A DNA stretch of 64,000 bases from Sinomicrobium weinanense (lineage in GTDB: Bacteria > Bacteroidota > Bacteroidia > Flavobacteriales > Flavobacteriaceae): the NCBI RefSeq assembly GCF_018863395.1, contig NZ_JAHKRR010000001.1, positions 806,001 to 870,000 on the forward strand, read 5' to 3'. This document shows positions 1 to 7,240 of the stretch, piece after piece. The notes below the pieces were generated by a model. It had not been told where the DNA came from, made no database searches, and saw only the letters and a program-made list of their open reading frames with translations. Both the position numbers and the translations under genes were made by a program. Every line of letters starts with the position of its first letter. Position 1 is the first letter of the stretch.

Positions 1-168
1 TTTTGGTACCTTCATGCTATGTTATGTATGGTTCTTTTATTATCGGTTTTTTAATTAATGTGTGGCAATCACGAAAGAATAAAAAACACAGTTCCCGCCG
101 GTAAATTCAGTTTGAAAAAACAGACTCATTCGGTGAAAGATAAAGCAGTTCCAGCTATTTTTATTTTA

Positions 169-966
169 ATGGCAAATGAAAAAGAAATAATAAGCCTAAT
201 CATATACGTAAGTGTACTTATCGTTATTTTGGTGATCTTTGTTGTTGCTTTCTTTTTAGCCTATCATCGACAAAAAACCAAATTGCTGATAGAAAAAGCC
301 GAGGACAAAAAACGTTTCGAGGAAGAACTTGCAAAGACCCAGACCGAAATACAGGAACAGACCCTGAAGAACGTAAGCTGGGAACTGCACGACAATATCG
401 GGCAATTGCTTTCCGTGGCCAAGATGCAGCTTACCATGCTGGAAAACCAGGTTCCTGAAGCACAGAAAAAACAATTTGAGGAAGCCACAGACATCCTGGG
501 CAGGGGCGTGAACGAAATACGGCAATTGTCGCATTCACTCAATGCAGATTTTATCCTGAACGTAGGCCTGGAAGAGGCCCTGAGGGCAGAAGTGGGCCGG
601 TTTAAACGCCTCAACTTTCTTAAAGTGGATTTTAAAGTAGAAGGAAAGGCCGTTTCCATTGACAAAAAGGACGAAGTGATCATCTTCCGTATCTTCCAGG
701 AATGCTTTTCCAACTGTATCAAATATTCCAGGGCCACCCTGTTGTCTGTTTGCATCCGGTACCTGCCGGGAGAGGTCGTTATCTCTGCTGCAGATAATGG
801 TGTGGGTTTCGATTTAAAAGATACAGATCGGGGGGTCGGGATCTTCAATATGCGAAGAAGGGCGGCATTGATCGGAGCAAAATTATCGCTAAATGTTAAA
901 ATAAATGAAGGAGTTTCAGTAACTTTGGTATATCCCTATAAACCAACCAAAACCAAAAATGAATAA
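169..966 (+). CDS. Membrane-anchored HisKA_3 sensor histidine kinase
   Basis: A 265-residue NarL/DesK-type histidine kinase that should autophosphorylate and pass phosphate to the response regulator encoded next. One membrane segment lies at about residues 6-32, then a coiled coil. The phospho-acceptor is His74 in WELHDNIGQLL. The HATPase_c domain shows an N-box (SNCIKYS) and glycine-rich ATP-lid motifs (ADNGVGFD, GVGIFNMRRR). There is no recognisable extracellular or PAS sensor domain, so the stimulus is unknown. The frame is open back to an ATG at 58, but the Met at 169 directly precedes the membrane segment, as usual for the family, so I use it. The 3' end overlaps the regulator gene by 8 nt, which implies translational coupling. 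Confidence 0.88.
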   Translation: MANEKEIISLIIYVSVLIVILVIFVVAFFLAYHRQKTKLLIEKAEDKKRFEEELAKTQTEIQEQTLKNVSWELHDNIGQLLSVAKMQLTMLENQVPEAQKKQFEEATDILGRGVNEIRQLSHSLNADFILNVGLEEALRAEVGRFKRLNFLKVDFKVEGKAVSIDKKDEVIIFRIFQECFSNCIKYSRATLLSVCIRYLPGEVVISAADNGVGFDLKDTDRGVGIFNMRRRAALIGAKLSLNVKINEGVSVTLVYPYKPTKTKNE

Positions 967-1603
967 TAATGGTATTGCCATAGTCGATGATCATTTACTT
1001 TTTGCGCAATCCCTTATCTCCCTTGTTTCCACTTTCAATAAGTATAAAGTGCTGTTCCACGCCCTGAATGGAAAAGAGTTTATTACTGAAATGGAAAACA
1101 GAGAAAGGGTTCCCGACCTGGTGCTCCTGGATATCAATATGCCCGTTATGGACGGACTGGAGACCATGGCCTGGATAAAACAGCATAACCCGGAGCTGAA
1201 GGTGCTTGCCCTTTCTATAGACGACCGGGAAGAAACGATCATAAAAATGCTCCGCCTGGGAGCCCGGGGATATGTATTAAAGGATATCCATCCCGATATT
1301 TTTAAAAAAGCGGTGGAAGATGTGCTTACCAAAGGCTTTTATTTTTCCGACAGGATCACCAATACCATCCTGGATTCTATTGACAAGAAGGAAGATACTA
1401 CTAAATTACGGCTCAAGGAACGGGAAATGGAATTCCTGAAACTGGCCTGTACGGAACGGACCTATAAAGAGATTGCCGAAAACATGTTCCTCTCCCCGAA
1501 AACGATAGACGGTTACCGGGAAGTACTCTTTGAAAAACTGGAGGTAAAGAGCAGGGTAGGACTGGTGCTGTATGCCATAAAGCATAAACTTATTGAGGTA
1601 TGA
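959..1603 (+). CDS. NarL/FixJ-family response regulator
   Basis: A 214-residue two-component response regulator and the partner of the kinase encoded upstream. The receiver domain covers about residues 5-125, with the acidic pair Asp10/Asp11 and phospho-acceptor Asp58 in LVLLDINMPVMDG. A LuxR-type helix-turn-helix occupies about residues 150-214 (RLKEREMEFLKLA ... SPKTIDGYR). It should bind DNA as a dimer when phosphorylated. The ATG lies inside the last codons of the kinase gene. No target genes can be deduced; the next gene, smpB, is on the other strand. Confidence 0.92.
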   Translation: MNNNGIAIVDDHLLFAQSLISLVSTFNKYKVLFHALNGKEFITEMENRERVPDLVLLDINMPVMDGLETMAWIKQHNPELKVLALSIDDREETIIKMLRLGARGYVLKDIHPDIFKKAVEDVLTKGFYFSDRITNTILDSIDKKEDTTKLRLKEREMEFLKLACTERTYKEIAENMFLSPKTIDGYREVLFEKLEVKSRVGLVLYAIKHKLIEV

Positions 1604-1622
1604 ACACCGAATACCACCCGCC

Positions 1623-2081
1623 TTAGCGGTAGTCCTTTTTGATCCTGTCCAGGTTTCGCTTGTTATCCCGATCCTTGATAGTCTCGCGCTTGTCGTGTAG
1701 TTTCTTTCCCTTTACCAGGGCTATTTCCATCTTGGCCAGTCCGCGGTCGTTGACAAAGAGGCGCAGGGGGACTATGGTCAGTCCCACATTCTTGACTTCC
1801 TTATTCAGTTTGCGAAGTTCGTTCTTGTTGAGAAGGAGTTTGCGTTCACTCCGGGGCTGGTGGTTGTAATGCGTACCGTGCGAATATTCCTGGATATACA
1901 TATTGATCACAAAAAGTTCGCCCCGGTCGTTAAATTCACAAAAACTTTCGGCAATAGAGGCCTTCCCCAAACGTATGGATTTTATTTCCGTACCGGAAAG
2001 CACTATCCCGGCAACATACTTGTCCAGGGTCTCGTACTCAAAGCGTGCGCGTTTATTCTGTATGTTGATCTTTTTTTGCAT
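1623..2081 (-). CDS. smpB: SsrA (tmRNA)-binding protein SmpB
   Basis: A 152-residue SmpB, which brings tmRNA to stalled ribosomes for trans-translation. The family signature NKRARFEYE ... [14 protein letters not shown] opens the OB-fold, and the basic C-terminal tail ([14 protein letters not shown]) is the part that enters the vacant mRNA channel. Length matches the family. The ATG is preceded on the minus strand by a TANNTTTG match (positions 2097-2090), which would give a very short leader. The tmRNA gene is not in this window. Confidence 0.95.
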   Translation of the reverse strand: MQKKINIQNKRARFEYETLDKYVAGIVLSGTEIKSIRLGKASIAESFCEFNDRGELFVINMYIQEYSHGTHYNHQPRSERKLLLNKNELRKLNKEVKNVGLTIVPLRLFVNDRGLAKMEIALVKGKKLHDKRETIKDRDNKRNLDRIKKDYR

Positions 2082-2111
2082 AAGGACAGCAAAAGTAATA
2101 ACTATTATCCG

Positions 2112-2153
2112 GATTTACGAATTACGGTTTTAGATTTGTGATTTGAGGTTGCT
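2112..2153 (+). repeat. Degenerate heptamer tandem repeat
   Basis: Six consecutive 7-bp units that almost all begin with G: GATTTAC, GAATTAC, GGTTTTA, GATTTGT, GATTTGA, GGTTGCT. Weaker units (GACAAGA, GTCGAGA, GATACGA) continue to about 2174. The block lies upstream of smpB and downstream of deoD. It resembles the heptamer blocks at 7085 and 58245. Confidence 0.6.
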
Positions 2154-2199
2154 GACAAGAGTCGAGAGATACGATTTAGTTTGATGGGATGGTCCGGGC

Positions 2200-2274
2200 A
2201 AGCCCCCCTTGTGTCCGGGGGGCTTAATTCCGTTAAAAAGCCTAACAGCTCCCCCCTTGAGGGGGGCAGGGGGG
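2200..2274. terminator. Two G/C-run hairpins after the deo genes
   Basis: Two hairpins in a row: a 9-bp perfect stem (AAGCCCCCC at 2200-2208 with GGGGGGCTT at 2217-2225) and a C6-TTGA-G6 hairpin at 2251-2266, followed by another G6 run. They lie just past the 3' end of the minus-strand deoD operon. A transcription end is the simplest role. No U-tract follows on the minus strand, so this is only moderately supported. Confidence 0.4.
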
Positions 2275-2313
2275 TGTTACCCTACAACAGAATAAATCTT
2301 TCCCAAAAAAACT

Positions 2314-3009
2314 TTAGATCCCCAACGCCAAAGTGACCATCTCTTCCAGCGAAACCTGCCGTTCTTCCGTAGTAATATGCTCCCCTGTAATAAGATGGTC
2401 CGTAACCGTAAGGATGGCCAGTGCCTTTACACCGTATTTGGCGGCAATGGAATAGAGCGCGGCGGTTTCCATTTCTACGCCGAGTATACCGTATTCCGCC
2501 CATTTTTTGTAGTAATTGGGGTCGTTGTCATAAAAAATGTCACTGGTAAGGATATTCCCGGATTTAACAGCAATCCCTTTGGATTCGGCAGTTTTTACGG
2601 CTTTTAGAAAAAGTTCGGGATCTGCGGTCGGGGCAAAGCTGTCCTGGTTAAAATGGATACGGTTGATGTTACTGTTCGTCGAGGCAGACATGGCCAGTAC
2701 AATATCACGGATCTTTATATGGAGTTGGTAAGAACCTGCACTGCCGATCCGGATAAGCTGCCGGGCACCGTAATCGTTGATAAGCTCGTGGGCGTATATG
2801 CTTATGGATGGAATACCCATGCCCGTGCCCTGTACGGATATTTGCCGCCCCTTGTACATGCCGGTAAAACCGTACATACCACGTACATCATTGTATAGCC
2901 TGGTTTCAGTAAGGAAATTTTCTGCGATCCATTTTGCTCTCAGGGGGTCGCCCGGGAGTAATACGGTTGCTGCTATTTCTCCTTTTTCGGCTCGTATATG
3001 TAAACTCAT
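2314..3009 (-). CDS. deoD: Purine nucleoside phosphorylase, DeoD type
   Basis: A 231-residue hexameric-type purine nucleoside phosphorylase, which splits purine (deoxy)nucleosides with phosphate to base and (deoxy)ribose-1-phosphate. It shows the phosphate-binding GDPLRA near residues 20-25, IRIGSAGSY at about 86-94, the ribose-binding VEMETAALY at about 178-186, and the general acid Asp204 in TVTDHL, the same number as in the E. coli enzyme. It follows deoC by one base in the same direction, so the two are co-transcribed for deoxyribonucleoside salvage. Confidence 0.95.
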   Translation of the reverse strand: MSLHIRAEKGEIAATVLLPGDPLRAKWIAENFLTETRLYNDVRGMYGFTGMYKGRQISVQGTGMGIPSISIYAHELINDYGARQLIRIGSAGSYQLHIKIRDIVLAMSASTNSNINRIHFNQDSFAPTADPELFLKAVKTAESKGIAVKSGNILTSDIFYDNDPNYYKKWAEYGILGVEMETAALYSIAAKYGVKALAILTVTDHLITGEHITTEERQVSLEEMVTLALGI

Positions 3010-3010
3010 G

Positions 3011-3676
3011 TCAGTAAGATTCGTTAGAAGTAAGTCCTTTTACTATGGCTACGCCGCTGGAAGTCCCGATTCGGGTAACTCCCAAATCTATGTATTTTTT
3101 GGCAACTTCGAAACTTTTTATGCCTCCCGAGGCTTTTAGCCGGGCTTTTCCCTCTACCGCCTCTTTCATGATTTCGATATCGCGAAGCGTAGCTCCGCCT
3201 GTACCAAAGCCCGTGGAGGTTTTGACAAAATCGGCCCCGGCATCTGCGGCCAGGGTACTGGCCAGCGCTTTCTCGGCATCTGTAAGATAACAGGTTTCTA
3301 TAATTACTTTGAGAATGTGTGGACCTATCGCTTTTTTTATGGCCCCGATCTCCTGTTGGGCCTTTTTTGTATCGCCCGATTTGAGCCATCCCAGGTTTAT
3401 GACCATATCAATTTCGTCTGCACCGTCTGCAATGGCCTGTTCCGATTCAAAGATCTTGGTTTTGGTGCTCATGGCCCCCAGGGGAAAACCGGCCACGGCA
3501 CATATATGAATGTCATCGGCATCGCCCAGGGTTTTGCGGGCTACGGATACATAACAACCGTGCACACATACCGAATAAAAACGATATTGCAGAGCCTCTT
3601 TGCACAGATGTTCGATATCCCTTTCGGTAGCCACAGGCTTTAATAGCGTATGGTCTATATAGCGATTTATTTTCAT
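3011..3676 (-). CDS. deoC: Deoxyribose-phosphate aldolase
   Basis: A 221-residue class I aldolase that cleaves 2-deoxyribose-5-phosphate to glyceraldehyde-3-phosphate and acetaldehyde. Lys152 in DFVKTSTGFGTGGAT is the Schiff-base lysine and Lys181 in LKASGGIK the proton-relay lysine; IDHTLLKP near the N-terminus is the family signature. The start codon touches the stop of the upstream acetyltransferase gene and the stop lies one base before deoD, forming a tight three-gene unit. Phosphopentomutase, the step between DeoD and DeoC, is not encoded nearby. Confidence 0.96.
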   Translation of the reverse strand: MKINRYIDHTLLKPVATERDIEHLCKEALQYRFYSVCVHGCYVSVARKTLGDADDIHICAVAGFPLGAMSTKTKIFESEQAIADGADEIDMVINLGWLKSGDTKKAQQEIGAIKKAIGPHILKVIIETCYLTDAEKALASTLAADAGADFVKTSTGFGTGGATLRDIEIMKEAVEGKARLKASGGIKSFEVAKKYIDLGVTRIGTSSGVAIVKGLTSNESY

Positions 3677-4086
3677 TAAAAATCCCGTTGTATTGCGTAA
3701 GCACTATTGATTTTCTTCATGCCGATTTTCTGGTAAAAGCCTTCGGCATCTGCGTTGGAATGAAGAATAAGTTTACAGCGTTCGCCGGCCTTTTCTTTTG
3801 TCAGCTCTACCAATTTTTTGCCTATGCCGCTTCCTTTATAATCATCCCTGACGGCGAGGTCAGATAAATAACAACAATAGCAGAAATCGGTAAGTGCTCT
3901 CGAAATACCTATAATTTTACCACGGTGCCAGGCAGAAACGACAAGATTGGCATTGTCGAACATTTCCCTGAGGCGTTCCGTATCATTTTTATCTTTAAAA
4001 GGGAAATAGCCCGAATGCTCAAACAGGTCCAGAAGCTCGTTGATCTTTAAATCTCCGGAGGTACTGTATGTAATTTCGTTTGTCAT
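3676..4086 (-). CDS. GNAT-family N-acetyltransferase
   Basis: A 136-residue single-domain GNAT acetyltransferase. The acetyl-CoA-binding motif A is clear at about residues 75-95 (SDLAVRDDYKGSGIGKKLVEL), followed by the usual C-terminal AEGFYQKIGMKK strand-helix. The substrate is unknown. It is the first gene of the unit leading into deoC (1-nt overlap), so it may be co-expressed with nucleoside salvage, but nothing in the sequence ties it to that pathway. Confidence 0.85.
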   Translation of the reverse strand: MTNEITYSTSGDLKINELLDLFEHSGYFPFKDKNDTERLREMFDNANLVVSAWHRGKIIGISRALTDFCYCCYLSDLAVRDDYKGSGIGKKLVELTKEKAGERCKLILHSNADAEGFYQKIGMKKINSAYAIQRDF

Positions 4087-4196
4087 TTTTTCTTTTGGGT
4101 GCGTACTGAATATTCATTTTAATATTCTGTCGGGCTTCATTATCAATCTCATTCAACCTCTTTCTGATCTTTTATCAATACCTCAGACGTAAGCAT

Positions 4197-4685
4197 TCAT
4201 GAGGTCTTTTGAAACCTGAAACTTTTATGCCGTTCTTCAAAGGTAGTATTTTTTACGGGGAGTAATATTTCCCGGAAAAGCTCGAGGAATTCTTCCGGGT
4301 GTTTTTGTACTTTATTGGTCCTGAGGTTAAAGTGAACGAAGTTCAGCCAGGCCAGTGATTTCAGGATGTTTTTGTCCCGGTCCCACATACGGGCTTCCAC
4401 GAGCAGGTGTTTGTCGGCATATTGAACAAGCTGGGTCTCTATAACCACTTCCTCCATGGTGAACACGGGTTTCAGGTAAGCCACCTGGCTGCTGCTTACT
4501 ACCCATCCAAGCCCTTGTTCACGGGCAATCCGGAAAATGTCGATGTCGTAATATTCCAGCAACTGGTCTTCCCGGGCATTGATAAAATAATCCAGATACC
4601 GGCCGTTGTTCAGGTGGTTAAATGGGTCGCAGTCCTGGAATCGTATTTTTGTTCTGCTTTCCAAAATGGTGTTTTGTTTTTTCAT
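4197..4685 (-). CDS. Acyl-CoA thioesterase (4HBT hot-dog fold)
   Basis: A 162-residue hot-dog thioesterase-family protein. The N-terminal signature RFQDCDPFNHLNNGRYLDYF contains the catalytic-type Asp20 and the HLNN motif of 4-hydroxybenzoyl-CoA/YbgC-like thioesterases. It probably hydrolyses an acyl-CoA; chain preference is unknown. The palindrome TATACCGATCGGTATA is centred about 20 bp upstream of the ATG and matches the site upstream of the neighbouring TetR gene, so this gene is a likely target of that regulator. Confidence 0.82.
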   Translation of the reverse strand: MKKQNTILESRTKIRFQDCDPFNHLNNGRYLDYFINAREDQLLEYYDIDIFRIAREQGLGWVVSSSQVAYLKPVFTMEEVVIETQLVQYADKHLLVEARMWDRDKNILKSLAWLNFVHFNLRTNKVQKHPEEFLELFREILLPVKNTTFEERHKSFRFQKTS

Positions 4686-4698
4686 AAGTATTCTTTTT

Positions 4699-4714
4699 TA
4701 TACCGATCGGTATA
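4699..4714. promoter_or_regulatory. Probable TetR operator (thioesterase promoter)
   Basis: A 16-bp perfect palindrome TATACCGATCGGTATA, 13 bp upstream of the thioesterase ATG. It shares the core ATACCG-NN-CGGTAT with the site at 5419-5444 upstream of the TetR gene. No other copy of the core was noticed. Confidence 0.75.
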
Positions 4715-4787
4715 TTAGTGATTAAAAAAATAGTGTGCTGTCAGGCCTGTCTTTTTCTTTTGCTGTATTTTGTAAACTAATATTGCA

Positions 4788-5387
4788 TTACTTGTTTTTC
4801 CATTCTTCCAGGATCATACGCTCCAGAATATCCATAGTACTCTCTAAATAGGAGAGGTCGTCCATCGTAAAACTCATAAAGACGGCACCTTCTATGATAC
4901 TGAACATTTGCCGGGCATTTTTTACAGGGTCTGTATCGGGTTTCAGTTCACCGAGAGCCCGTCCTTCCGCTATGATATCTGCAAGGCTGCGTTCTATTTT
5001 CCGGATAATGTCCCTGACGCCTTCCAGGAGCTTTTTGTTCTGATGGTTGGCATCAACACCGATATTAATAATAGGGCATCCTCCGATATCCCTGGAAAAA
5101 TCATAGTAATTCCGATAAAAATCGGTGATGAGGAGGAGTTTTTGCAAGGGAGAGGAACTGCTTTCCTGGTGTTCGCGTACCTTCCGCAAAATTCTTTTTA
5201 CATTATAGCGGAACGCTTTTACGGCAAGTTCTTCCTTGTTCCGGAAGTTACCGTATATGGCGCCCTTGGTGAGTCCGGTTGCACTGGTAATGGTGCTCAT
5301 ACTGGTGGCGGCATAACCGTTCCGGTTAAAGATGGGAGCTGTAGAAGCAATGATGTGCCTGGATGTCCTTTCCGCTTTACTGTACAT
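4788..5387 (-). CDS. TetR/AcrR-family transcriptional regulator
   Basis: A 199-residue TetR-family repressor. The N-terminal helix-turn-helix spans about residues 8-55 (RHIIASTAPIFNRNGYAATSMSTITSA in part, then TKGAIYGNFRNKEEL). The C-terminal ligand domain resembles the TetR_C group typically linked to xenobiotic or acyl compounds. It probably represses itself and the co-oriented thioesterase gene: a long inverted repeat lies directly upstream of its -7 element, and the same core recurs before the thioesterase. The ligand is unknown. Confidence 0.9.
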   Translation of the reverse strand: MYSKAERTSRHIIASTAPIFNRNGYAATSMSTITSATGLTKGAIYGNFRNKEELAVKAFRYNVKRILRKVREHQESSSSPLQKLLLITDFYRNYYDFSRDIGGCPIINIGVDANHQNKKLLEGVRDIIRKIERSLADIIAEGRALGELKPDTDPVKNARQMFSIIEGAVFMSFTMDDLSYLESTMDILERMILEEWKNK

Positions 5388-5409
5388 ATGATGTCTGTGA
5401 AATTATATA

Positions 5410-5444
5410 CAAATATATAAAAATATACCGAACGGTATATTTTT
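5410..5444 (-). promoter_or_regulatory. TetR promoter with operator
   Basis: On the minus strand, TATATTTG (5417-5410) fits the Bacteroidota -7 consensus TANNTTTG. Directly upstream of it, at 5419-5444, is an inverted repeat with 12-bp perfect arms around a central AA (core ATACCG-AA-CGGTAT). It fills the -7/-33 spacer, so bound repressor would block the promoter. No clear -33 TTTG is visible. Confidence 0.72.
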
Positions 5445-5522
5445 GTCGTTTAAAATTTCACTTATCACCAGGGGAGGGGTAATATATGTGAAATAAGCCA
5501 GCGGTGTGTACCTGTTTTTCTA

Positions 5523-5530
5523 TACTTTTG
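5523..5530 (+). promoter_or_regulatory. -7 element (TACTTTTG) for the YciO-family gene
   Basis: An exact TANNTTTG match 33 bp before the ATG at 5563. The corresponding -33 TTTG is not obvious. Confidence 0.4.
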
Positions 5531-5562
5531 TATTTCGCTTGTTCACAGTAAAAAAGGTAGAT

Positions 5563-6186
5563 ATGGCCGAACTCATCAGAATATACGAAGAGAACCCCAA
5601 CCCGAGGGAAATACAGAAAGTGATAAAGGTGCTTAAGCGGGGCGGGTTGGTTATTTATCCTACGGACACTGTTTACGGACTGGGGTGTGACATCACCAAT
5701 TCCAAGGCTCTGGAGCGTATTGCCAGGATCAAAGGTGTAAAGCTGGAAAAGGCCAATTTCTCCTTTATATGTGCCGACCTGAGCAATTTGTCCGATTACG
5801 TGAAACAGATCGAAAATTCTACTTTTAAGTTATTAAAGCGGGCACTCCCCGGGCCGTTTACCTTTATCCTTTCCGGGAACAATAACCTGCCGAAAGATTT
5901 TAAGAAGAAAAAAACCGTGGGTATCCGCGTGCCGGGCAACAATATTGCACAGGCTTTGGTGCAGGAACTGGGAAACCCGATCGTATCGACTTCTATACAC
6001 GACGAAGACGAACTCCTGGAATACACTACGGACCCGGAACTGATCTACGAAAAATGGGACAATCTCGTGGATGTGGTCATCGACGGGGGGTATGGAGATA
6101 ACATGGCTTCTACCGTAGTGGACCTTACAGGGCCTGAACCCGCAGTGATCCGGCAGGGCAAAGGTGATCTTGAGGAGATTTTATAA
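5563..6186 (+). CDS. yciO: YciO-family Sua5/YrdC-domain protein
   Basis: A 207-residue single-domain member of the Sua5/YrdC/YciO superfamily. Length and layout follow E. coli YciO: YPTDTVYGLGC at about residues 32-42, FSFICADLSNLSDYV, LPGPFTFIL, VGIRVPGN, NPIVSTS and a closing IRQGKGDLEEIL. TsaC/Sua5 relatives make threonylcarbamoyl-AMP for the t6A tRNA modification; whether the YciO branch does this efficiently in vivo is not settled. The frame opens at 5506, but the Met at 5563 aligns with the family start and follows a -7 element. Confidence 0.85.
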   Translation: MAELIRIYEENPNPREIQKVIKVLKRGGLVIYPTDTVYGLGCDITNSKALERIARIKGVKLEKANFSFICADLSNLSDYVKQIENSTFKLLKRALPGPFTFILSGNNNLPKDFKKKKTVGIRVPGNNIAQALVQELGNPIVSTSIHDEDELLEYTTDPELIYEKWDNLVDVVIDGGYGDNMASTVVDLTGPEPAVIRQGKGDLEEIL

Positions 6187-6196
6187 AATCCCGCTC

Positions 6197-7069
6197 CTAC
6201 ATCTTGTGTATCTTTTCCAGCGTATATGAAATAAGGCTTTCAACGATCTTTTTCGGTTGAGATGCAAAGGTGCCATTGGCCCGGTTGGCTATGATGGCAT
6301 TAAGGGATATAGACCGGTGGCCGAGGAGCCTGGAGAGCCCGTAAATGGCCGAAGTTTCCATTTCGAGATTGGTTATTTTCAATTCTTTATGGATAAAGCT
6401 GTCTATTTTACGGTTGAGTTCAGCATCCTGTAATGGCAGGCGAAGTACGCGTCCCTGCGGGCCGTAAAATCCCCCTGCGGTAGCGGTAAATCCGGGATAG
6501 ATCTCCTCATCGTTAAAATATTCCCGGAGCTTTTCATCGGCAGGGATCACCAGTGGCCTGGCCTTGCGGTCGCTCCATCCGGTGTGTTTTATAAAAGCGT
6601 CTTCTATTTCGGGATCAGTAATGTTTTCTGTACGGTAGGCGTGCAACATGCCGTTAAGGTCCAGCGCAAAAGAACTGGCAAGGAAAGCCCCGACGGGGAT
6701 ATCTTTTTGCAATGCACCCGAGGTGCCTACGCGGATAATGTTGAGGGAGGTGTGTTCTTTTTTAACCTTGCGTTCTTCCAGGTCAATGTTTACCAGTGCA
6801 TCCAGTTCGTTGAGTACAATGTCAATATTGTCCGGTCCTATTCCTGTGGAGATCACGCTAAGCCTTTTGCCCCGGTAAATACCGGTCTCTGTCCGGAATT
6901 CCCGTTTTTGCGTCGTAAATTCCACAGTGTCGAAATGACGGGTGATCTTACCCACACGATCCTGGTCGCCTACAAAAATAATGGTGCTTGCTATGTTTTC
7001 CGGCCGCAGGTTCAGGTGGTACACACTTCCGTCGGCATTGAGCATAAGTTCGGATTCGGCTATTTTCAT
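6197..7069 (-). CDS. Nucleoside phosphorylase (PNP_UDP_1 family)
   Basis: A 290-residue phosphorylase of the PNP/UDP superfamily, distinct from the DeoD encoded 3 kb upstream. It shows a GDQDRVGKI phosphate loop near residue 35, STGIGPDNIDI at about residue 74, IRVGTSGAL at about residue 111 and a nucleoside-binding LEMETSAIYGLSRLLG near residue 235. The form is common in Bacteroidota and closest in layout to uridine phosphorylases, but base preference cannot be read safely. It lies convergent to the yciO-like gene, 10 bp apart. Confidence 0.85.
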   Translation of the reverse strand: MKIAESELMLNADGSVYHLNLRPENIASTIIFVGDQDRVGKITRHFDTVEFTTQKREFRTETGIYRGKRLSVISTGIGPDNIDIVLNELDALVNIDLEERKVKKEHTSLNIIRVGTSGALQKDIPVGAFLASSFALDLNGMLHAYRTENITDPEIEDAFIKHTGWSDRKARPLVIPADEKLREYFNDEEIYPGFTATAGGFYGPQGRVLRLPLQDAELNRKIDSFIHKELKITNLEMETSAIYGLSRLLGHRSISLNAIIANRANGTFASQPKKIVESLISYTLEKIHKM

Positions 7070-7084
7070 GTAAAAAGTGTTCTG

Positions 7085-7162
7085 GGACGTAAGACTATAA
7101 GGCTTATGACTTAAGATAAGAACATACGAAAATACTAAGTCATACGTCCTGTGGTCCTATGT
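7085..7162. repeat. Opposed heptamer repeat blocks
   Basis: Upstream block in 7-bp steps: GACGTAA, GACTATA, AGGCTTA(T), GACTTAA, GATAAGA. The facing block at 7135-7162 read on the minus strand gives GACATAG, GACCACA, GGACGTA, TGACTTA. Two exact shared words form inverted pairs: GGACGTA (7085-7091 with 7143-7149) and ATGACTTA (7106-7113 with 7136-7143). It lies between the nucleoside phosphorylase and the DUF1835 gene. Confidence 0.6.
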
Positions 7163-7180
7163 CAATTCAAAATATCGTTA

Positions 7181-7213
7181 AAAACAGAAAGAAGGACAAA
7201 ATGCCCTTCTTTC
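7181..7213 (-). terminator. Rho-independent terminator of the DUF1835 gene
   Basis: On the minus strand a 9-bp stem (GAAAGAAGG / CCTTCTTTC, 7213-7205 with 7195-7187) is followed within a few bases by a TTTT run. It sits 28 bp past the stop of the minus-strand DUF1835 gene. Confidence 0.65.
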
Positions 7214-7240
7214 CGGTGCTGTTGTTTTTTTCGGGGGGTA

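Noticed and set aside
58-168. Longer histidine kinase start at 58
   Set aside because: The extra 37 residues are polar and lack family character; the Met at 169 directly precedes the membrane helix.
2217-2274. Canonical G-quadruplex
   Set aside because: Three G6 runs, but the first is 38 bp from the others and the C runs pair more simply as hairpins.
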